NCBI GenBank assembly: GCA_903893795.1 | Contig: CAITNO010000042.1 | Span: 1 to 64,000 of the forward strand | DNA from: Candidatus Hydrogenedentota bacterium | GTDB taxonomy: Bacteria > Hydrogenedentota > Hydrogenedentia > Hydrogenedentales > CAITNO01 | Length of the DNA: 64,000 bases | Direction of reading: 5' to 3' | In this document: in pieces, positions 34,272 to 39,234 of the stretch | Position numbering within the stretch: the stretch's first letter is position 1 | Layout: every line of letters begins with the position of its first letter | Translations under genes and position numbers: made by a program | The notes under the pieces: generated by a model | What the model saw: only the letters and a program-made list of their open reading frames with translations | Database searches by the model: none | Told to the model about the DNA's origin: nothing

Positions 34272-34300
34272 GCGCCGACTTTACACTTGGCGCATGGACA
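34265..34300 (-). promoter_or_regulatory. Perfect 12-bp inverted repeat covering the lysis-gene start codon
   Basis: TGTCCATGCGCC (34265-34276), a 12-base spacer, then GGCGCATGGACA (34289-34300). On the minus-strand transcript the ATG of the endolysin gene lies in the 3' arm, so the hairpin would hide the start. As DNA it could be an operator dyad, for example for a Mor/C-type activator. Confidence 0.8.
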
Positions 34301-34391
34301 TTGGCAGAATGACAGGGTCATGGGGAAGGGTGATGGGAGACCTTCGGTCGGGGGAGTGGCGCGGTCGGGAAACCACGCCACAACATTTTTG

Positions 34392-34802
34392 CTAGGTCAT
34401 GGGCAGGTATTGCTGCCGGGGATCCTCTTTTGGGGGCCGGTCGGCGGCGTCCATGCGGGAGAGAATACGGTAAACCTGGCGCAAATGCAATATGCACCCG
34501 ACTGCCCGGCACTCGCGGACTATTTCGTGGGCGTTGCATCCCTTCTTTGCGAGCCTGCGGACTTCGAGCCGGCTGCGTTCGCGGCGGAGTTCTTCTCCGG
34601 TGGGAATGACGGGCTGGGTGCCGCCGTAGATAGCGCTGAGTGTTTCGGCCAGGACGGTGCCGGCTTCTGCGGCGATGGCATGGTTGGGATCGAACGCTTT
34701 GGGTATGTACAGGGGCAGCCCTCCGAAGGCCTTGAGCAGGCGCTCGATATCGGCCATGGGCACACCCTCGTCGATAAGGGTTTCAACTATTCCTCCGGTC
34801 AT
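34392..34802 (-). CDS. Mor-like middle transcription activator
   Basis: 136 residues. The pattern GLPLYIPKAFD, then EELRRERSRLEVRRLAKKGC and a helix-turn-helix (NAHEIVRECRAVGCILHLRQ-VYRILSRM) matches Mor/C proteins of Mu, where YIP precedes the dimer-swapped DNA-binding domain. It should activate phage middle or late promoters. Start overlaps the GemA-like stop as ATGA. The 120-base gap downstream before the endolysin gene holds the inverted repeat and is the natural place for its target promoter. Confidence 0.8.
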   Translation of the reverse strand: MTGGIVETLIDEGVPMADIERLLKAFGGLPLYIPKAFDPNHAIAAEAGTVLAETLSAIYGGTQPVIPTGEELRRERSRLEVRRLAKKGCNAHEIVRECRAVGCILHLRQVYRILSRMDAADRPPKEDPRQQYLPMT

Positions 34803-35320
34803 TGGTCCTTCCTCCGTCGCCTTGCATTGTACTCAAGTGCGCACACGACGCGCCAGAGTTGGTCGGGCGTGGCCCATTCGAGCTTGTCTGGGGCATCGTC
34901 TTTGAACATGTGTTTCAGGATGCCTTCGGCGTAGGAAACGGGCTTGTCGCCCAGGAGGGCGTAAACCTTGCGCACAAGGGCGACTTTGTCGCGCTGGGGC
35001 GTCGGGCGGCGGGAACCCGCAAAAGCGGGGACAGACCCGTCTCCGCTGCGCTGCGCTTGGTTCAGTCCCCGTTTTTGCGGACTGATGCGGTTCAGGACGC
35101 AGCGGAGCTCGCCGTCGGTCATGTCGGAGCAGCTTTCCTTGCCAACCTCGTCGCGCTGGAGGGCGCGTCGGGTGTCGGCGTCCATGCCTGCCTTGGTGGC
35201 GGCGGCGTGGATGGCGCCGATGAGGCGGTTGCGCAGAGGCCGGGGCGCAAAAGCGGGGACAGTCCCGTCTCCGTTCGCTGCGCTCACGCCGCTTGGTACA
35301 GTCCCCGTTTTTGCTTTCAT
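34799..35320 (-). CDS. GemA-like protein (Mu gp16, DUF1018) carrying two inserted palindromic repeats
   Basis: 173 residues from ATG 35320, overlapping the previous stop as ATGA. Conserved DUF1018 parts: LRNRLIGAIHAAATKAGMDA-DTRRALQRDEVGKESCSDMT-DGELRCVLNRI and, later, DKVALVRKVYALLGDKPVSY-AEGILKHMF with PDQLWRVVCALE. Residues 2-21 and the KRGLNQAQRSGDGSVPAFAG segment in the middle are translations of two copies of a 62-69 base palindromic element, in two different reading frames of the element. The protein may tolerate them because they fall at the N-terminus and in a loop. GemA homologs affect host gene expression or DNA supercoiling in Mu. Confidence 0.82.
   Translation of the reverse strand: MKAKTGTVPSGVSAANGDGTVPAFAPRPLRNRLIGAIHAAATKAGMDADTRRALQRDEVGKESCSDMTDGELRCVLNRISPQKRGLNQAQRSGDGSVPAFAGSRRPTPQRDKVALVRKVYALLGDKPVSYAEGILKHMFKDDAPDKLEWATPDQLWRVVCALEYNARRRRKDQ
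35018..35079. repeat. Palindromic repeat, copy A (in GemA-like gene)
   Basis: Arms CGCAAAAGCGGGGACAGA and TTCAGTCCCCGTTTTTGCG flank a variable GC-rich loop (cccgtctccgctgcg...). Same element as 35246-35314 and 35890-35947. Confidence 0.85.
35246..35314. repeat. Palindromic repeat, copy B (5' end of GemA-like gene)
   Basis: Arms CGCAAAAGCGGGGACAGT and TACAGTCCCCGTTTTTGC; loop longer than in copy A (ccgttcgctgcgctcacg). The element begins six bases inside the start codon of the GemA-like gene and encodes its first 20 or so residues. Confidence 0.85.
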
Positions 35321-35676
35321 TGCAGGGGCTCGATGAAGGTGACGGCGATGTAGCTGACGTGGCATCCCTCGGACAGCCGCCTGGATGCAAGGCGGCCGTT
35401 GACGACAATGGCCTGGCCGATGCGGAGCTGTCGGCAGAATTCGGCCGCGGGGCCCTGCACAGAAACTTCCGTCTGCGTGGTATTGAAAGGGCATTCGTTT
35501 TCCACCTGGAAGCGCGCAACCATTACGGTGTTGCGCTGGGTGAACGCGGGAACTGTGACGATGCGGCCCGCGTAGACAACGTTGTTCGTTGTTGGAATGC
35601 GTAGGGCTGTCCGGTCAATGACGGCCTGGATGGCCTCTTCTTCTGTGGTGGTGTCAATGGCGTTGGATGTGTTCAT
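35317..35676 (-). CDS. Phage OB-fold protein, SSB-like
   Basis: 119 residues from ATG 35676 (GGGAG upstream). After a polar lead, NNVVYAGRIVTVPAFTQRNT-VMVARFQVENE, then VSVQGPAAEFCRQLRIGQAI-VVNGRLASRR and SYIAVTFIEPL follow the strand order of a single-stranded DNA-binding OB fold. A role in phage replication is inferred from fold and early-gene position. Not a canonical SSB, since the acidic C-terminal tip is missing. Confidence 0.6.
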   Translation of the reverse strand: MNTSNAIDTTTEEEAIQAVIDRTALRIPTTNNVVYAGRIVTVPAFTQRNTVMVARFQVENECPFNTTQTEVSVQGPAAEFCRQLRIGQAIVVNGRLASRRLSEGCHVSYIAVTFIEPLQ

Positions 35677-35680
35677 GGAT

Positions 35681-35875
35681 TCACGCTCCCTGTGTTTGCA
35701 GTTCGTGCTGCGATATTTCTTCGAGCATGTCGATTGCGCTGTCGATGGTTTCCATGCCGTCCACAACGAGGCAGGCGACGGCGACTATTAGTGTGAGGTT
35801 TGATTTCAGGTATTCCTGCGCCTGGTCGCTGTACACGGCCTCACAGAGTTTTCGAAACACACACATGAAGGTCAT
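35681..35875 (-). CDS. 64-residue phage protein of unknown function
   Basis: Starts MTFMCVFRKLCEAVYSDQAQ and ends EISQHELQTQGA. ATG 35875 overlaps the preceding stop as ATGA. A hydrophobic stretch (LTLIVAVACLVVDGMETI) may be a helix packed in a small alpha bundle or a membrane span. No family recognised. Confidence 0.6.
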   Translation of the reverse strand: MTFMCVFRKLCEAVYSDQAQEYLKSNLTLIVAVACLVVDGMETIDSAIDMLEEISQHELQTQGA

Positions 35876-36387
35876 GACGTGGCCTCCTCGGAAAGCGGGG
35901 ACAGTCCCGTCTCCGCTTCGCTTCGCTTGGTACAGTCCCCGTTTTCCTGGGACGCCGGCGTTCCCAGTGCCGCGGCGATAAGGGCATCGTCGATGTCGCA
36001 CAGGCCTTCGGTGGGCTGCTTGATGCGGAAGGGCCGGGTGAAGCTGCGCGGGTTTTCCACCATCCAGACATGGGTTCTGACGGTGCGTGAACCCTGCTTT
36101 GTGTATCTCTCGACGCAATAGGCAAGGTCGACCAGGCCGAGAGCCATTCCAGGGCGCAGGCACGGCCGCAGAAGCGAGAAGCTCCGGGGAAGCGTGTCTT
36201 TGTCGATGGGCAGAAAGCTGTCGCGCCAATGGGGATATAAACGCTCCGTCAGCCAGGACGCTATGGTCCCGTGGGTGCAGATGACCAGGGTGCCGCGATA
36301 GTCCGTGCCCGTGGCGCGCTCAAAGAGGTGGGTCAACCCGTGGAAGAGGAGGAAGGCGGTGGGCTCGTGGACAGTAAGCGCCTTCAT
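35872..36387 (-). CDS. ASCH-like domain protein with repeat-derived C-terminus
   Basis: 171 residues. MKALTVHEPTAFLLFHGLTH-LFERATGTDYRGTLVICTHG and later RPCLRPGMALGLVDLAYCVE and VWMVENPRSFTRPFRIK follow the ASCH/PUA-like layout (start MKALTI-x-PWA, RG-x-L-x-I-H). ASCH domains bind RNA or modified nucleotides. The last 30 or so residues (GTPASQENGDCTKRSEAETG and on) are translated from two adjacent palindromic repeats (35890-35968). Start overlaps the stop of the gene before it as ATGA. Confidence 0.68.
   Translation of the reverse strand: MKALTVHEPTAFLLFHGLTHLFERATGTDYRGTLVICTHGTIASWLTERLYPHWRDSFLPIDKDTLPRSFSLLRPCLRPGMALGLVDLAYCVERYTKQGSRTVRTHVWMVENPRSFTRPFRIKQPTEGLCDIDDALIAAALGTPASQENGDCTKRSEAETGLSPLSEEATS
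35890..35968. repeat. Palindromic repeat, copy C, joined to a second repeat type
   Basis: 35890-35947 is the same element as at 35018 and 35246 (GGAAAGCGGGGACAGTCC with TACAGTCCCCGTTTTCC). It is followed at once by gacgccggcgttcccagtgc, the arm of the other palindrome seen at 62399-62481 and within 29172-29192. Confidence 0.85.
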
Positions 36388-36668
36388 TGCATCGCCACTT
36401 CAAGCGCGCTCACGGATGCGCGGAACTGCTCGTTGGCTCTCGTCATAAGGTCCCAGGCGCGGCCGGCCTGGAGAGACCCGTCTCCATGCACGTCGTGTTC
36501 GTTTTTGTAATGCTCCACGGCGTCCGCAAGCTTTTTGCCCGCGGCGATGCACACTTTTTGACGGCGGCGGGCGACGTCAATCTGCCGTGTTACCTTCACA
36601 AGGCGTTCGTAGGAGCCTTCCTTGAACGCGAGTTTCTTTTTCAGGTAGTCGAGTTCCGTATCACTCAT
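36384..36668 (-). CDS. Small helical phage protein of unknown function
   Basis: 94 residues, mostly charged helix: MSDTELDYLKKKLAFKEGSY, then KVTRQIDVARRRQKVCIAAG and ARANEQF-like end (MTRANEQFRASVSALEVAMQ). It overlaps both neighbours by ATGA. Possibly coiled coil. No function can be assigned. Confidence 0.65.
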   Translation of the reverse strand: MSDTELDYLKKKLAFKEGSYERLVKVTRQIDVARRRQKVCIAAGKKLADAVEHYKNEHDVHGDGSLQAGRAWDLMTRANEQFRASVSALEVAMQ

Positions 36669-36898
36669 TGCTCGGTCCCTTTCTGAAGTTTGTAGTAGTA
36701 GCGGTCTGCGCGGCGCTTGGCCTTTGGGATATCGAAACCGTTTTTGCGCAGCTCGTGGATGATGCTGTTTACGGCGCAGACCTGGGCCTGGTGAAGGATT
36801 TCATAGGTGGTGTGTTCCAGGCCGTCGCCCAGGACGACAAGGACGTGCTGGAGGCGCTCGCTGGTTTCAGCGTTGGCAAAGTGGCTTCCGGTTTTCAT
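36665..36898 (-). CDS. Small winged-helix-like phage protein
   Basis: 77 residues from ATG 36898 (the ATGA overlap with the previous stop selects it over ATG 36910). LQHVLVVLGDGLEHTTYEIL, then CAVNSIIHELRKNGFDIPKA and RYYYKL form a winged-helix pattern for choosing a helix-turn-helix then wing. Probably binds DNA, as a phage regulator; this is inference. Confidence 0.62.
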   Translation of the reverse strand: MKTGSHFANAETSERLQHVLVVLGDGLEHTTYEILHQAQVCAVNSIIHELRKNGFDIPKAKRRADRYYYKLQKGTEQ

Positions 36899-37194
36899 TT
36901 GATATTCCATCCGATGTTCCCACAGATATTGCGTACGAATTTGACGGCCTTTTCTTCAGTGGAGAACGTGTTGTCTATGAAGGAGTGGTCATTGCCGTTC
37001 CAGAAGACAATTTGATAGACTATTTGATAGAGTTGTATGGAGACGGTTCTTCCACCCCGGAACTCGTGCATCTTGACAGTAGCTGCATCCGCATAAGCTT
37101 TGCGCATGGAGTCTCTGTGCATCTCTATGTATTTGGCGTTAAACAAGCGGCGTTCCAGACGGTTGCGCTGCTCTTCCAGTGAGGCCTTTTTCAT
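36895..37194 (-). CDS. Tandem paralog 3 of an unrecognised phage family
   Basis: 99 residues from ATG 37194, set by the ATGA overlap. N-terminal charged helix (EEQRNRLERRLFNAKYIEMH), then the family core ATVKMHEFRGGRTVSIQLYQ, a beta-rich centre, and the family tail EEKAVKFVRNICGNIGWNIK. Core and tail align with the two genes upstream (37191-37562, 37559-37882). The repeated pattern is V-K-[LIM]-H-x3-x-G-R-x-V-x-I ... A-[VM]-x3-x-A/V ... G-x-x-x-W-N. Function unknown. Confidence 0.7.
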   Translation of the reverse strand: MKKASLEEQRNRLERRLFNAKYIEMHRDSMRKAYADAATVKMHEFRGGRTVSIQLYQIVYQIVFWNGNDHSFIDNTFSTEEKAVKFVRNICGNIGWNIK

Positions 37195-37562
37195 TGGACG
37201 TTCCACTCCGTGATTCCGAGCACGAACTGGGCGTAGCGCATGGCGGCATTGACCGAGGGGAAGCGCTCCCTGAGTTCCTTTTGAAGGATGGGGTTGCCGC
37301 AGTAGGGAAGTTGGCGTGTGACCGTTATCTTGCAGCGGTCGGTAAACTTGTCCGGGGTGCGGTGAATGGCAACGGTGCGGCCGTCGAGAGCGACGTGGAT
37401 CTTGACGGCGTCGCGCAGGATGACCTCCTGCATTGCGATGGTCTTACCATACTGCCGCGCGGGGAAACAGACCACGCCACCATCCATTTTGAATGGACTG
37501 CTATTCATCCCAGAAAGCGCGCTGCGCAGGGCGCAAAGGATTGCCTGGATGCGCCGGGTCAT
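37191..37562 (-). CDS. Tandem paralog 2 of an unrecognised phage family
   Basis: 123 residues; ATG 37562 overlaps the previous stop as ATGA. Family core DAVKIHVALDGRTVAIHRTP and tail VNAAMRYAQFVLGITEWNVQ. Its N-terminal 40 residues differ from those of the neighbours, and it has an extra insert (LPYCGNPILQKELRERFPS). It lies between the two other paralogs. Confidence 0.7.
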   Translation of the reverse strand: MTRRIQAILCALRSALSGMNSSPFKMDGGVVCFPARQYGKTIAMQEVILRDAVKIHVALDGRTVAIHRTPDKFTDRCKITVTRQLPYCGNPILQKELRERFPSVNAAMRYAQFVLGITEWNVQ

Positions 37563-37882
37563 ACTGCGTTCCAGTCTTTGATGCCGAAAAGCTGTTCGGC
37601 GGTGGAGACGGCCTTGTCCAGGTCGTAGTAGGGAAGGTCTTCAGCCCAGGCGAATTCAGTAGTTACATTCTGGACGCCGATGTTGTATCGCGGCCGCTCA
37701 AATTCGGAGGACTGCTTGATAAACACCTTGCGTCCGTCTCCGAAGTAGTGCAGCTTCACAACGCCCAGGCTTCCCATAACCCGGCGCAGTTCGTCGCGGT
37801 CCATTGCGCGCAGGGTTGCTTCCCTGCCGGCCGTGCCGGCCATCTTTCTGGCGAGCCCCATCACGTCTGCTTGTCCCATCAT
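37559..37882 (-). CDS. Tandem paralog 1 of an unrecognised phage family
   Basis: 107 residues; GGAGGATTGA precedes ATG 37882. Helical start (MGLARKMAGTAGREATLRAM), family core GVVKLHYFGDGRKVFIKQSS, centre VTTEFAWAEDLPYYD, tail KAVSTAEQLFGIKDWNAV. It is the first gene of the leftward phage block; all following genes overlap or abut, so this strong ribosome site probably opens the operon. Upstream lies the palindrome cluster at the block junction rather than the transposase genes expected in Mu. Confidence 0.7.
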   Translation of the reverse strand: MMGQADVMGLARKMAGTAGREATLRAMDRDELRRVMGSLGVVKLHYFGDGRKVFIKQSSEFERPRYNIGVQNVTTEFAWAEDLPYYDLDKAVSTAEQLFGIKDWNAV

Positions 37883-37921
37883 TCAATCCTCCGTTGTTGG
37901 TTCCGTTGGCTGCATCATCAG

Positions 37922-37970
37922 GCCGGAGCCGCCACGCTCCGGCGACGGGGCCCGCGCGGATCCGCGCGGG
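37922..37970. repeat. Two perfect palindromes at the junction of phage blocks
   Basis: GCCGGAGC-CGCCAC-GCTCCGGC (37922-37943) and the 20-base perfect palindrome CCCGCGCGGATCCGCGCGGG (37951-37970). They separate the leftward and rightward phage blocks and could be a bidirectional terminator, a dispersed repeat, or a recombination point. Confidence 0.8.
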
Positions 37971-37989
37971 TGCCCGTTTCGCAAATCAA

Positions 37990-38014
37990 GGCAGGCGGGA
38001 CGCCTTCGGTACGG
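37990..38014. repeat. Copy of the GGCAGGCGGGACGCC repeat
   Basis: ggcaggcgggacgccttcgg then tacgg. The same text occurs three times at 62887-62985 in host DNA. The sheath coding sequence starts right after it, so the break in the sheath gene coincides with this host-type repeat. Confidence 0.8.
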
Positions 38015-38245
38015 CTATTCAACTATTTCGGTGTCGGGGACCAGTTCATCCGTACGCTGGTCATGCGCGGCGCGCTGATTGACGGAAGCTGCCGGTTCAA
38101 CGCAGCCAAGAACCCGGACACGGAAATCGCGCTCGGGCACCTGACCTTTGACATCGAGTACATGCCGCCCACGCCCGCGGAGCGGATCACCTTCGAATCG
38201 TTCCTCAACATCGCGCTGCTCAAGGCGCTGACCACCGCCGCATAA
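38000..38245 (+). pseudogene. Tail sheath protein, C-terminal fragment (Mu gpL-like)
   Basis: About 80 codons: LFNYFGVGDQFIRTLVMRGA-LIDGSCRFNAAKNPDTEIAL, then GHLTFDIEYMPPTPAERITF and ESFLNIALLKAL. This is the end of a contractile-tail sheath protein (families with RGALIDG and ...PPTPAERITF). The remaining several hundred residues are missing; the reading frame begins in a palindromic repeat. The first internal ATG is at 38063. A functional contractile sheath cannot be made from this copy. Confidence 0.8.
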
Positions 38246-38255
38246 GGAGCACGTC

Positions 38256-38780
38256 ATGGCCTCGAAAATTGCCATCAACCGCGTCACCAACGCGAACATC
38301 TACCTGGACGGCGCCAGCATGCTCGGCAAGGCCGAGGAACTGACTCTTCCCGAACTGAAGTCCAAAATGTCCCCGCACAAGGCACTGGGCATCGTGGGCG
38401 ACATCGAAACCTTCTCCGGGTTTGAGAAGCTGGAGGCGAAAATAAAGCTTACCAGTTACTATTCGGACGTTCTTGTCAAGCTGGCCAACCCGTTCAAGCC
38501 GGTTCAGCTCCAGGCGCGGGCCTCCATGCAGGTGCTTGAACAGGGTGGCGTGACACGGGAAGTGCCCGTCGTGACACTTTTCACGGCAACCTGCAAGAAC
38601 TATCCCCTGGGTGTCCAGAAGCAGCATGACAACGTCGAACTGGAATTGCAGTTCAACGTGAACTACTGCAAGCAGATCATCGACGGCCAGGATGTGCTCG
38701 AATACGACGTCATGGCCAACATCTACAAGGTCAACGGCGTTGATCTTCTGGCGCAGTACCGCGCCAACACGGGAGCGTAA
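38256..38780 (+). CDS. Phage tail tube protein (P2 FII / Mu gpM family)
   Basis: 174 residues; AAGGAG upstream of ATG 38256. ASKIAINRVTNANIYLDGAS-MLGKAEELTLPELKSKM and the later ETFSGFEKLEAKIKLTSYYS are typical of the FII tail tube family, as is the end ELQFNVNYCKQIIDGQDVLE-YDVMANIYKVNG. It forms the inner tube through which DNA passes. First intact gene of the tail block. Confidence 0.93.
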   Translation: MASKIAINRVTNANIYLDGASMLGKAEELTLPELKSKMSPHKALGIVGDIETFSGFEKLEAKIKLTSYYSDVLVKLANPFKPVQLQARASMQVLEQGGVTREVPVVTLFTATCKNYPLGVQKQHDNVELELQFNVNYCKQIIDGQDVLEYDVMANIYKVNGVDLLAQYRANTGA

Positions 38781-38783
38781 ACC

Positions 38784-39062
38784 ATGAATGACACTGACAC
38801 TGCGGCGACGGCCGCAAGCCAGGAGAACATGAAGCACACGCTGCTGTTCCCCTACCAGCTTGCAACCGGTGTGATGCTGGACACCCTTACGATACGCAGG
38901 CCCAAGGTGCGCGATATGAAGGCCGCGCAACGGCGCGCTGACAACGTTGTTGACCAGGAGATCATCCTGATCTCCCTGGTGTGCGAGCCTGCGCTGACTC
39001 CGGAAGATCTGGAGGGGATGGACTGCAAGGACTACGCAGTCATCCAGGGGTTTTTTCGCTGA
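38784..39062 (+). CDS. Tail assembly chaperone (GpE / Mu gp41-like)
   Basis: 92 residues. TLLFPYQLATGVMLDTLTIR-RPKVRDMKAAQRRAD and EPALTPEDLEGMDCKDYAVI match the phage tail assembly chaperone family found between tube and tape-measure genes. The gene ends CAG GGG TTT TTT CGC TGA; the run of six T is a likely slip site giving a longer product read from the overlapping frame at 39055-39231. Confidence 0.88.
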   Translation: MNDTDTAATAASQENMKHTLLFPYQLATGVMLDTLTIRRPKVRDMKAAQRRADNVVDQEIILISLVCEPALTPEDLEGMDCKDYAVIQGFFR

Positions 39063-39231
39063 GGCAAGGATTTCCGAAGAGGTTCTGTGGGAAGCCTGCG
39101 CGCTGCTTGCGCGCTGGTTTCGTTTCCCGCCGTCCGAAATAGACGGCCTGGACACTGATGATTTTGCCAGGTGGATAAGGCAGGCCAACCGGCAAATCAA
39201 AGAAATGAGTTCCGACAGCGACAGAGAGTAG
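39055..39231 (+). CDS. Frameshift extension of the tail assembly chaperone (GpE'-like)
   Basis: No start codon of its own. Read from the T-run it gives FAEARISEEVLWEACALLAR, then WFRFPPSEIDGLDTDDFARW and IRQANRQIKE, ending TAG 39229-39231. This matches the GpE'-type partner made by ribosomal frameshifting in contractile- and non-contractile-tail phages. The frame needed is -2 (or +1) relative to the upstream gene, the unusual direction known for Mu. At T6 the Phe-tRNA can re-pair perfectly two bases back (TTT) or one forward (TTC). Confidence 0.75.
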   Translation, partial: FAEARISEEVLWEACALLARWFRFPPSEIDGLDTDDFARWIRQANRQIKEMSSDSDRE

Positions 39232-39234
39232 GAC

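Noticed and set aside
35018..35968. CRISPR array
   Set aside because: The repeats are palindromic, unevenly spaced and lie inside coding genes; no cas genes are present and there are no regular spacers.
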